Below, piece after piece: positions 22,901 to 33,917 of a stretch of DNA of 64,000 nt. Position 1 is the stretch's first letter; every line of letters starts with the position of its first letter. Position numbers and translations under genes: made by a program. This stretch comes from Clytia hemisphaerica (Eukaryota; Cnidaria; Hydrozoa; Leptothecata; Clytiidae), in the NCBI GenBank assembly GCA_902728285.1, contig CACVBU010000050.1, positions 3,744,919 to 3,808,918 on the forward strand, read 5' to 3'. The notes under the pieces were generated by a model. It saw only the letters and a list, made by a program, of their open reading frames with translations. It was not told where the DNA came from and searched no databases.

Positions 22901-25900
22901 GCCCCCCCCCCACTTATTTGGGGGGGGGGGGTGTAAATCTAAAATCGGCCTAAAAGTGGGTGGGAGCTGTCTCTTTTTTTAAACTCAGGGGGGGGGGGCT
23001 AAAAAAGTGGGGGGACCTGAAGGGCTGTACAAAAGTTCTGGGGGCTAATTGCAATAATTAAGAACTCGTAGAAATATTTTTTTGTTTGGTTTTAATGTTC
23101 TGTTGTGAAATATTTTACAGTTTTATTTTTATCTGCGTGCGAGAGGGGGTGGTAAACGACATTCCATTTTTGCGAAGCGATTCGAATGTTTTGCTTTGTT
23201 GAATTGCCGAATTATTTTTCTTTGATGGGACCTGCTGAACCTTGAAAGTACTTTTTGTAGGGACCTGAACCTTTAGATTTCAACTGGGACCTGAACCTTA
23301 CTGAAAAGTGGGGGGACCTAAAACTTAGGGGGGACCTAAATTTGTCGGGGGGGACCTAGAACCCCATTCGGAGCCATGATATTAGATGGCAATATTTTTC
23401 GGGAAATACCATGTCGCGCAAAACGGTTCTGCTCTGCTCCAAAACAAAAACAAGCCGATCTATTGGTTAAAACATCGATGAATTCCAAGAATAAACTAAA
23501 AGAATTGTTCAATTTCGTTTGGGAAAGAACGGAACCGTCATTATGCAAACATCCTCATGGAACATTCAAGAAATTGAATTATCTAATGTATCAGAAAAAT
23601 GTCTGTTTTGAATACCTTTAGTCATACCAACAATCCCAGCATTGGAACCGACCATCAACATTGCAAAATCAGGGGCGTGTCCAGTCATACCAAATACAGT
23701 TGTCTTCAAGTATTTTTCGTGACCAGCCAAATCAATGAACGTGACCACTTTGGAAGATTCTTTGCAAATCTGTGTCCAATCTAACGCACCACCTGTGTGG
23801 AATCAAAGAAAAAAATCATTATATTTCCAGTTTTCTTCCCCGTTTGTTTTCTCTATTTGACACTGTTTGACATGAGAATTTATTTCATACTGAAAGACTA
23901 CAATTTATGACTCATCTGAATCAGAGAGTATGGAAATATAAAAATATTATAATTAATGGACAATAAAAGATCAGAAAAGGTATCTAAAAACGCTGCATTG
24001 ACATATAGTCTTAATGTTAGCAGGCCTTCGATGTGATTTATGAAAATGCATTCTATTACTATAATTATATTGAGCAAGGATTGTGTCTCCTTACTGTGCT
24101 TATCTGGTTTATTTACAATGTCTCCTTTCGAATCGAATCCAAGAATATCATTTCCAACGCTGCTTGTCCGGCCTGTTTCCGCTTCGTGTTTGTGCCGGAA
24201 CAATTTCAAACGAGCCGTTCCCCTACCATCGTCTAATGAGCCGTGTGTCAAAACACCCAACAGTGTACTTTTTCCTGCATCAACGTTTCCTACAACTGCA
24301 ACTCTGAAGTGAAAAAAAATATAAGCAAGATATTTGAATGAAAAATACTACTTAGAACAGGGATACTTCAGACTGTCAGACATCATACAAAATATCAAAG
24401 AAATTTTGCATGGAAATTCTCTATAAATCTTTTCAAGAGGGTTAAAACCTTCGCCACAGCATAGATTCTTAACATAATTTAAAATTTATGTTACCTATCA
24501 TCTCTGCCCCCAGTTCTATTACACAACACTCAGCCCTCCCCTAGCAAGCTAGCCCCAAGTACTTTTTGAAAAATTCCGCCCTCAATCAAGCAAAAATGGT
24601 TTAGCCCCCCCCCCCTAAGCTCAGGGGGGTGCATTCTAGGATCGTAAGGCGAATGCCCTACCAACTGAGCTACCCAGCCACTAATGGGACAGCTAAATAG
24701 TAAAATAAGTCCATTACAGGTTTACGAACGAAAAATTAAATTCAAGTTCATAATTTACCTAACTTCAGAGAAATCTTCTTCCACCAAATTTCCTCGTATT
24801 AGAAATTCAGCCGTTTTGCGTGTTTCAATGTCTTTTTCGCGTAACATATTGATTTGGCAATTCAGTTGTTCAGCAATACTTTGTAGTGTGGCGATCGAAG
24901 CCTTGAAATCTTCATCGTTCAAGCCAGACTCTCCTTTTTCTATGAAAGAAATAATACAGTAATAATACAATAATGAACGGTTAGTGAGGGCTGCACTGAG
25001 AAATATTGCCCGAGGTCAAGTAACGACCGAGCTTGGGAGGTTGTTGCATTGACCGAGGGCTATATTTTCAGTACAGCCCGAAAAAACCGGTCATTATTGT
25101 ATTTGTTAATCATTTCCTTCAGCTTCGATTGATTTTTAGCGATATATCTAGGGAAAATAGTGCAATAAAGCGAAAAAAACAAGTGAAAAGAGATCAAAAA
25201 TTCTTATAATTTCTGACGTCAGAAATAAAAAATGAGAGAAATGATGTCAACCCATTGTTCATTTTCCTTTGAAAAAGTGACATCACAATGAATTTTCCTA
25301 ACGACGGGCAACTCTGGACAATGTAGGCCCGTCGTCATGCGAAAAGAACCAATTGCATTGCGCAAAAAGTCGTGTAGCCCTCTTCGAAAAAGTAACCGGT
25401 TAACAAGACCTCATACTAAAAAACACAAAAGCCTAAAAGTCAAGTTGTTTAATAAATACTCTTTTCCAAAAATTATGATTTTTCTATTATTAACCCATAA
25501 AAAGTCGAAAGAAATAATACCATAATAATTGAAGCGAATTCTGTCAAAAGCGACAGGCCCTCGATTTGATATAAAAAAGTACTAAAAAGTAAACTGCTGG
25601 TTTTTACCATCAACACCGATTTCATAGATTGTTTCCCCTTGACCTTCTTCAATCAAATCTTGAACTTTCTTGACAAGACATGTGTATTCTGATGCATTAG
25701 GACTTACCAAAGCAAACTAAAATGTTAAGATAAAATAAGATAATTCTTTAAAATAGTCGAACGTGGGCAACGCACTGGGCTCAACTTCAGTAGCTTAAAG
25801 ATATTCCTAGGCTCAATTGTAACAAAACAAATAAAAAAAACTCGGCCTAGGGCCCCAAAATCAAAATTTCTGTAAAATGAAAAAAAAAGAAATGCCAGAT

Positions 25901-27076
25901 ATTCAAAACAACCCATGGAACCTGTGTGCCAAGTTTAAGCCGAGTTTCTTTTGAAAATCTTCCTAAAACCACTGTTAACTCAAACATGTTGTGTTATATA
26001 AATGGAATATCACTGGAGAACTACATTAATAATATTTAGTTACACGGTCTTCTCAAGGTGGGATACAGGATATACAGGGTCAGTAAAAACCGTATTGGTG
26101 GCGAGGCTTGCCTAGTCTTGCTCAATCCATATCCGCCGAAGAAAAGTAAAAATCAAAATAACTTAAAGATTTTCTGCATCCTATTGACACAAACATTCTC
26201 AATCGCTACAATTTATGTATTTTCCCCTTGTTTTATTTTTTCTGTCTTTTCAAAACAAAACATTCGAATTTTGAGCAAAACATTTGAAAGCGCATTCGTC
26301 AATATGCAATTTTCTCAATCGAATGCGAGGAAGACAGATACGGTTTATATCCCACCTCCACGTGAGATGGAATGGAATGATGGAATCGCTAGAACCTTAC
26401 TGATGCAGGATAAAGGATTTTATTTTATATATTTCATAATAATATTATTTATTTCAAGTGAAATAAAAGTTAAAGGGAATCAGGAATTTTCAAGTTTTTT
26501 GTACGGTCTTTGCCTCAATTCATCAACTGTCGTGTCCCTGATAAACTGAGGAATTAGAAAAAAAGGAAGTCGAGTGTAAAAGTCTCAAAACCTTAAAATT
26601 TTGTGGGATTTGGTATGAATTTGGAAAAAAATTTCAGTGAACTACTGATAAAAGCAGTGAGGCGGGAACCTTTAAGGTTCATGTATACAAACAAACCATC
26701 AGATATCTTATCTAAAACACTAGATAGAGCTAGTCTATCTTTCCCAAGCAAAAACAGGTTAAGCCATCTTTGCTGAAAGTAGACTGCAGTAGAAACCATG
26801 GTTTTCACTGTCAGTTTTTTTGACACTGTAATAACTTCAATATTTCAAGGATCACGCAAGCTAAATTGTGGCGCCACTTCATTCAAGATGGATTATTTTG
26901 CTTCATCTAGGGGCGAAGTAGCCAATAATTAGTGTTTTAAATATAAGATATCTGTGAACCAAACCACCTACCTTTGAATTTATGTTGATCTGGTCATGAC
27001 CACTATCTCCGTTTTCAAAGTCGTCTTCATCTCCATCCGGAGCAAATAGGTTGACATCAACTTCTTCTTCATTCAT
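19902..27076 (-). CDS. GTPBP1: GTP-binding protein 1 (GTPBP1-type translational GTPase)
   Basis: Ten exons in transcript order: 26972-27076, 25608-25716, 24759-24939, 24095-24303, 23616-23792, 22461-22662, 21661-21805, 20949-21131, 20496-20631, 19902-20242. All junctions are AG/GT and every phase agrees, giving 595 residues, close to known GTPBP1/2 lengths. The G1 loop is [10 protein letters not shown]3 is DLAGHEKY, G4 is TKID. The family signature [20 protein letters not shown] is intact, as are the C-terminal beta-barrel parts ([41 protein letters not shown]). The family binds GTP, is related to EF-Tu/eEF1A, and is reported to act in translation quality control and mRNA turnover in the cytoplasm. 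Introns contain a tRNA-like fragment and a G-run element. GTPBP2 is the alternative name; the N-terminus ([16 protein letters not shown]) fits GTPBP1 better. Confidence 0.94.
22893..23372. mobile_element. G/C-run repeat inside a GTPBP1 intron
   Basis: The stretch is bounded by ATGGCTCG followed by a C-run on the left and by GAACCCCATTCGGAGCCAT on the right, which are partly inverted. It contains long G-runs and repeated GGGGGACCTxAA units near 23015, 23270-23355. It is non-coding and lies in the intron between 22663 and 23615. It looks like a short transposon of a G-run type also represented by smaller pieces at 24605 and 31577-31881, but the exact ends are uncertain. Confidence 0.45.
24631..24681 (-). 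repeat. tRNA-like 5' half (SINE head or tRNA pseudogene)
   Basis: The minus strand reads GGCTGGGTAGCTCAGTTGGT, a tRNA acceptor start with a clear RNA polymerase III A box (TAGCTCAGTTGG), followed by GGGCATTCGCCTTACGATCC. No B box follows; the sequence runs into G/C-runs. So it is not a working tRNA but a tRNA-derived remnant within a GTPBP1 intron. Confidence 0.6.
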
Positions 27077-28007
27077 TATGTTGCAGTCTTTAGTTTAGGT
27101 TCAGTTTCTTTAAGGAATACAGTTTCTCCAATTTCTTCTTGAATTTTCTTGTTATCACGTTTCTTGCCTTCTTTTTGTTGGTTAGGCTAAAAGAAATATG
27201 TATGAAAATCATCTATATTTGAAATATAAAACATGATTTGGACTCTTTCAATACCTCATAACATTTATGCTGAAATGAAAACTACATGATCAATAATTTC
27301 GTTTCGTTTGACCCAGGGGAAGGTAACTTTCATACATAATCCTCTTAGGTTTTGCCTACACAGAAAAATTCAAGATTTAATTTCAAGATGTTAAGATTAT
27401 TTCTGGTAGCAAAACTATTTAAAAACTGAATCTGATTTCCTGAAAACAGATTTTATAGTTTATGATGTATATTTATCAATGTGAATATTTTTAAATTACG
27501 CTACATTTTCATTAGTTAACTTTAGCCTGGATAATTTGAAATATATTTTCATTTTAACAGTTTAAAAACAAGGATGACTACTCTGTTTGTTTAACAATCC
27601 TGAAAAATGAATAAGGTTATGTTCAAAAAATAAATGCTATGTAATATCCAAACAAATTTTCAAATTTAGAATCTATGATGATGATGATGATGATTTGTCT
27701 CTTGAGTCGTTTCTATCGTCTTGCCTCCTATTCAGGCCTCTTTGTTCTAGCCTTTCTTTTTTCCAATGGGATTTTGACTAATTATGTTCTTGTGTCTTAT
27801 ATTTTTCTATTGTTTACTATTCAACACATTTTATTGATTAATTGTTTTATCCTCTAGTGAACATTTTCTAATTTTAATTGTTTTAATTAGCAAGATTTTT
27901 ACATAAAACTCATCGACAAGTTTGTAAGAGAACTTTTACCTGAATGATGTACTAGTTTTGAGTACGAAATATTGTAATTTAAAAAAACTCACTTTGTTGT
28001 TTTTCAT
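27076..28007 (-). CDS. Possible upstream ORF of 41 codons on the GTPBP1 transcript
   Basis: A small first exon begins at ATG 28007-28005, encodes MKNNK and ends at a consensus donor GTGAGT (27992-27987). The next acceptor at 27188-27187 opens an exon that continues in phase with PNQQKEGKKRDNKK and ends KLKTAT at TAA (27078-27076). The product would be a short basic peptide. The stop overlaps the GTPBP1 start by one base (TAATG), the arrangement used for termination-reinitiation. The first exon is inferred from splice consensus and phase only, and its ATG has a weak context. The second exon could simply be 5' leader. I do not recognise the peptide. Confidence 0.4.
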
Positions 28008-30055
28008 GTAATGAAAAGTCAAAATGAACATTTTCCGACTTTCTTTTATATTATATTATTTGAAATTGTCACCTGGATCTGGATTATGAATTGAACATTT
28101 GGTATTTTTTATCCCGTATAAATTTTTCACTTTAAATTGTTTGTTGGCGCTGTAGTGGTTGTTTGTGTATTGACATAAACAAAGAATTTTTGTATTTTTC
28201 ACCGTATTTCTAGTCTATTAGGCTAAAAAGGCAACAAAATATGGGGAAATGGAGAATCTCAAATTAGTTTGAGACAAGTCTATTTTCACCATTTTTTTAA
28301 ATTAAGAAATCACAGTAAAATTCATAAAGTGAAACTTGAAACCCCTTTGAATTCTCAAAGTTAACTTCAAGAATCATGTAGTAGTTAGAATATATTTTCA
28401 TCTGACGAATCATTATAAAATATGGAATACACTTATGGATTAGCATATTTCTTGAGAAGCACCATGTAAGATTGGTACAAACCAACTAAAAGTGAAGTTA
28501 ACTGTCACCCTTATTTGTGGGAGAGATTGGAAATCAAGCCAGAAATCTACGTAATTATAAAAGGACTGAAGTAGTCCTTTTTTTCAATGAATGGCACCCA
28601 ATTGGTATTAATTTTAAAGAAAACATCTTCTCATTCATCCTGATTCATCATCAACTCTATATTTGAATCTGATTTTAAAAGCTTTATTCACTTATTCACT
28701 TTAACCCTTTTTCCCTAGAGTGGCTGCTGTTCTTTTAAGTGTACATCTATGTCAGGGAAGAATTTTTAAAACAATTTGAAACTTATTGACAATAAAATTT
28801 TATTAGGAGTGCAAAATTTTGGCGTCCTAGACATTGTCTAGATTGACTTTTATAGTGTAAGATGGTACACAAAACTCAACTAAATTTGCTTAAAAACTTG
28901 TGACAGGTATGGCGAGACCAATTTGATTAGTTGTTTTATGGGCCCGACCTACCCTGAAATCTCAAAAATTGAAATAAAAATAAAATAGATTTTGGTAGTA
29001 CATTTTTGTTTTGATTGCTTAACAGATTGAAAAATTTGCTAAATTTTGAAATTTTGGTAGTTTTTTCAAGGTTCTGAGAATTTTATGTTCAATTTTTTAT
29101 TTCATCCATGAATTTGAGTTTTTGTGTCTTTTTATTTTCTATTTTATGTTTCTATTCATTATTTGTAAATTAAGAATAATAATGAAAACAATAATTCAAA
29201 ACTCAAATTGTGATATATATTATCACTCTCAATAGTACAACCTTATTTATTAATGATTTTAAATTATTATAAAATTTGAAATATTGTCAAATTATTTTGG
29301 AGCAAATCTTGATGATTAAATTATTTTGGTTTTAAATTGTTACATTAGAATACAGAGCAGTATTTTCAAGTCCAAGATCTCAGCATTTAAAAACAAAAAT
29401 GAGGTGACATCGCTGCAACAAAGTCCATGACAAATGAATTTTCAATGTTGATGTTTTTCAGTTGTTTTTAGCTTTAATATATATATCAACTAATATCAAA
29501 CTAACTTCAACTTAGCTACCGTCAATTGCTCTAACTTGGGACGATCTGGTAGAAACATGGGACTGTTGATATCTGGCCTGTATTTTCACTTACTGTTTTA
29601 AATCTCTTTGACAACAAATTTGTTTTGATAACTCCACCAAGTTTATCAATCATACTTTCTGTCACAACATGTCACGATAACTTGCACTGATCATATGGGC
29701 CCTATTTAACTTTTTTGTTTTCATTCAAAATGATTGGACATCAATTGGAGAATTGGAGAACGCTGCCGCCTAATCGCCTATCGCCAGATGGGATTAACAA
29801 ATAACGAGTGTGTAACTTGCCGCGCGAGTGACGTCAAATGTCCATCATTTTACCACTAATTTGGTCTTCTTCTTTCCAGACATTCGGGTGTCAAAGATTT
29901 AAAAGCCTTTCGGTGCGAAAGAGAAATTGTGTATTTTTTAATACGCCATGTTCATTAACTTAAACCAAATAACTTTGGAGGTTTGGTGAAATTGTGGCCA
30001 AATTGCCATCCCATATTTTGTCAGATAGTCCCACGTTAGTTGAGAGGCGACGACG
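28008..30055. other. Intergenic stretch without recognised genes
   Basis: No exon with convincing coding character is seen. The region is AT-rich with homopolymer tracts. It presumably contains the promoter and 5' leader of the minus-strand GTPBP1 transcript, but no core motif can be called. Confidence 0.4.
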
Positions 30056-30056
30056 T

Positions 30057-30529
30057 CCATATTCAAAGTCGCCACGTGTAATGGGAAATGACCGTTACTT
30101 TCAAAACATAACCACCCACCTCCTTAACGGTCTTCATGATTTGACCAAAATTTTACCAAAGCTTTCATTCCCGCTAAAATCAAAACAAACGGCCCGCTAC
30201 AAAGGTTGCCATTTTCGGAGGTTTACAACGGCAGAATTTCATCACAATTTTTAAATGGCCTTTGCTTTTAAAACTCCCAAGGCAAGAATGTTATACTCTG
30301 AAACCACCCCTAAATTGCTCAGGGAAAGGATTTTGGATAGCATACTAAAGGAAAAAGCGAAGATAGAAGTGAGCGCTACGATAAGCGGTCTTTAATTTTT
30401 TCTTGGAATTTTTAGTGGAATTTCATTTTGGTCATCAATGCCACAACTAACTCTCAATATTTTGATATACCTACCCACTAACGGTGTCTTTTCCTGTTAG
30501 ACATTACGCGTGGCGACTTTGAATATGGA
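30057..30529. mobile_element. Inverted-repeat element
   Basis: CCATATTCAAAGTCGCCACG near the left end is mirrored by CGTGGCGACTTTGAATATGG at the right end, followed inward by TAATG on both sides. The interior has no gene. It lies directly beside another inverted-repeat element starting at about 30540. The target duplication is unresolved because the boundary between them is ambiguous. Confidence 0.55.
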
Positions 30530-30539
30530 TGTTGCCCCT

Positions 30540-31029
30540 AAGGCGATGGGAATTTGATGTTATGTTTACCGTCGACCGCCCGCATGCTCTTGAGCCGCCG
30601 CTCAAAAAAGTTCATGAATTACTTCTTAAAAAAACTCATTATTTTCTTCTGTTTCCTGTGCCAAGCTATCCAAAACACTCAAAGTGAATCAAAAATAACA
30701 TCTTCACTAACAAAATGTGCGCCTCAAGTAAAAAACATGGTTCCAATCACGTCCGCGAATGGGGCAGGCATTTTTTTAAGCAGTGGGCGGCATCAAGGGC
30801 GTTTTAGAAATTTGCGTTTTAGACGCATCTCAAACGCGTTTGAATTTTCGCGCATGTCATTTTGATTCCGAAAGTGAAAGCAGCTCGATTTTACGGTGGA
30901 ATTCAACTTCGTTGGAGATTGGAAGCACCAGGACCAGGTAGGAATAATGAATAATGAATAATGAAATTTTGCCGCATCAAATATTTTTTGAAACGCGACG
31001 GTAAACAGAACATCAAATTCCCATCGCCT
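30540..31029. mobile_element. Inverted-repeat element
   Basis: AGGCGATGGGAATTTGATGT on the left is mirrored by ACATCAAATTCCCATCGCCT on the right. The arms continue as TGTTTACCGTCG and CGACGGTAAACA. There is no coding capacity. No clean target duplication is seen. It ends about 30 bp before the TTCGATTG-type element at 31059. Confidence 0.65.
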
Positions 31030-31058
31030 AATGATGTCACCTGTGTTGTTTGTTGTAA

Positions 31059-31434
31059 CCAGGGGATGTCAATCGATCGATCGAACGCCAATCAAATTCT
31101 AATCGAAACCTAAAAACATGTGAAATTCGATTGGTTTTGATTGAGTTTGACGTATTTCAATTAACGTTCGATCAACTTAGATTTTACTTTAAAAAGTTTA
31201 AATTTTGCGGGGCTAAATTCGAAAAGTATATGCAATCGAAGCTAATCGAAACTAATTGAACGTCAATCAAACACCAATCGAACGGTAATCGAATCCAATC
31301 AAAAAAAAGATGTGAAAATCGATTGGCGTTCAATCAATTCGGCTAATCGAAAATCAATTATTCGATTGGCTTCGATTAAGTTCGATTGTTTTTGATTCGG
31401 TATTAAATCAAATTTTTCGATTGACATCCCCTGG
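31059..31434. mobile_element. TTCGATTG-rich element, complete copy with 6-bp target duplication
   Basis: Inverted ends CCAGGGGATGTCAATCGA and TCGATTGACATCCCCTGG bound 376 bp that consist largely of AATCGAA, CAATCAAA and their reverse forms. TTGTAA stands at 31053-31058 and 31435-31440, a perfect 6-bp duplication. The end sequence differs from the CCAGACGGTGTCAA copies but the length of duplication and the internal words are shared, so it is a sister subfamily. Confidence 0.85.
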
Positions 31435-31576
31435 TTGTAATGACTTGTAATGTTAGTTAAAAACAGTTAAAACCTAGCATAACAATATTTTTGGAAATCC
31501 AGTATTAAAAACGAATGAAAACCTTTGGAGCGTTCGATCCTCCGCCAAAGAAGCTAGTAATTTGTATTCTTTATTA

Positions 31577-31881
31577 CTCTTAGGTTCCAAATAAACGGGC
31601 CCCCCCGCTTGTTAATTTTTCGAAAATTTTCCAACCCCCCCGGACCTTATTAGGACCCCCCCCGTTTATTAATCTCTAAGAATATTTTCAGCTGTCAAAG
31701 AGAAGGCCCCTTATTTTGCTCTAAATAGCCTGATTTTAGCCTATTTTTACCTTATTTTTGGGTTTCAGAAGTACAATTTCCAACCCCCCCGGCAATTAGG
31801 TCCCCCCCGTTTATTAAAATCTAGAAAATTTTCCAACCCCCCCGTTTATTCGAACCCCCCCGTTTATTTGGAACCTAAGAG
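31577..31881. mobile_element. C-run MITE with TA duplication
   Basis: Inverted ends CTCTTAGGTTCCAAATAAAC and GTTTATTTGGAACCTAAGAG with TA on both sides (31575-31576, 31882-31883). The interior repeats a unit of the form TTTTCCAACCCCCCCGTTTATT, giving about seven C-runs of 6-8 bases. No ORF. Confidence 0.82.
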
Positions 31882-31883
31882 TA

Positions 31884-33917
31884 AACCAGCCAGCTGGGGT
31901 GCAAACAAGTGTCAAGCCTTTTTTAGAACTCACCACTAAGAATTTAGCTTCAAAACGTTTATAAATACTGCTTCACATATCAAAGATTCTGATGAAATTG
32001 AATGACACAAACGAACAGAAAGCTTACCTTTGATGGTGCAATTCAAAACTATAGTTTTGGTTTCAATTGATTTTCATCAGCCAGCTGTGTGCGAGTGCTG
32101 AATTTTGCACATTTTACATATTTTTGTCTCGATGACGACAAGCGGGAACTTTCAAACCCGAATAACAAAGTATGGGCAAACGAGACTCTCACAACATTGA
32201 GGTTAGGATTTATATCTTTTAGCCCTTTGAGGATTTGTCAAATCAAACTTGATAAAAATCCACCCGCCTTTACTCTTCTCTTTCAGATATTATGGAACCC
32301 TTTCATCCATCTCTATCTTTATGCTTCTCTTAACTCGTCTACACATGTACATAAAGTCACTAAAAAGCGAACAATTCAAGAGGCAAGCTCGGAAAAATGA
32401 AGCTAAGACCGGGGCGGACAAAGCAAAGACTGAGGGCGGGCAACCTCGCTCCCAGAGCGAGGGCCTGATTCTCACTTTTTTATAATTTTGATGGTCGTTT
32501 CGAATCCTATGACAAGCAAATCGTCATGGGGACGAGATAGACTGATTGACGGGATACGGTATTAGCGTAGGGTACCCTGTGTTTGGTTACAAAACTATCG
32601 CCTAACTTTCAAATCAGAGCTTAACTACCCTGTTGTTTTTTTTTTCCGATAGAGAAAAGTGGCAGTGCCAGTGGAATCTTAGTGCGGCGGCGGGGGAGTA
32701 GGCTGCTGGCATCCACTAACAGATTCGTGCTCCTTTTATACTACCTGGGGTTTTGTAGAGGTCTGCGATTCAGACTAGGGGGGAGGGTATGGGAATCTTA
32801 TGCAAAACGATATGGCACTGTGCTTATTTAAAAAAAAAGTTCGATATGTTTGGTTAGGCCTTTTTTGAGATTTTGGCTCTTTTGATTGTTTAAGGGAACT
32901 TTTAGCTTGTCTTCGGGGAGGTCTTCGGTGTATAGGGTATTTACTTTGCTGACTTTGTGCTCCAAATTTTCCACCTAGCGCTATTTTTCTGATATATACT
33001 TTTAAGGCCTCGCGGGTTACCTAAATTTCTATAAAGACAAAAGTGATAGAAAGCTTTAAGCGAAAAGGTGAAATCGCCACAAATCTTTGTTGCTATTGTT
33101 TTTGAAAATCTGCGAAGCTTCTGATTTTTTAAGCGTTGATATTCTACTTGAATGTCACTTGACCTAGATATGATTTCATATCTAGCTACGGCACACTTTT
33201 CAGCCAAAGTACAGGAGGAGTAGAAAAAATAGAAATGATAAGCAAAGGTCTTTTTCCAGAATATACAGAGACGAGACAGTCGATCACCATCATCAAAACT
33301 GGTGTGCAAACAATCATGTAAGAGAATGGGCAAAATGTTACTTTAAGAAAAAGGGAATAGACGATTCGTTGAATTTTTTTTGAAACTATGGTAAAACTTC
33401 ATCTTCATTAAAACTCAAAATGATCAAAATGATAAAATATGTAAAATAAAAACAATTTCTATATCTATCAGCTTTTTGCAACTCTTTAAAATTGGAAAGC
33501 AATGAAATTCTAGAGCGCAATAAGCTGTCTTCCTTTTGCTGGGATTTATACGTAGGACATTAACTTAAAACAGTTAAAAATATAAGTATTGGGCAAATTC
33601 AAAACAAAAGCCAAAATATTGCAGTGAAATAAACCACTAGAAGACAAAGGCATTATGTATTTTGATTTAGAACTCAGACCATGTTTTTATTACAAGAAGA
33701 GGCTTCTTCATTCTTACAGAGCGCGTTGCACAGGCGAAATAGTAAAAAAACTAACCGTCACCCGGCGTCGCACCCGCCGAGGAGTACGCATCATAAGCCC
33801 TTTGGAGAGTAAAGGGGAAACTATAGACTGATTTAATCCTAAAGAACGAAAAATTGCCACTTAAGAAAGATTAAAACTCAAAAAATCGCAAATTTTATTA
33901 ACTCTTATGATTAAGAG
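31884..33917. other. Intergenic stretch, no recognised gene
   Basis: Open frames here (for example a 130-codon minus frame at 32941-33333) show no recognisable motif, no neighbouring phase-matched exon and have AT-driven composition. I see nothing else to call. Confidence 0.4.

Noticed and set aside
24631..24681. Functional tRNA gene in a GTPBP1 intron
   Set aside because: Only the 5' half is present; no B box or T arm follows.
32941..33333. 130-codon minus-strand frame as a gene
   Set aside because: No motif, no phase-matched neighbours and composition like surrounding non-coding DNA.
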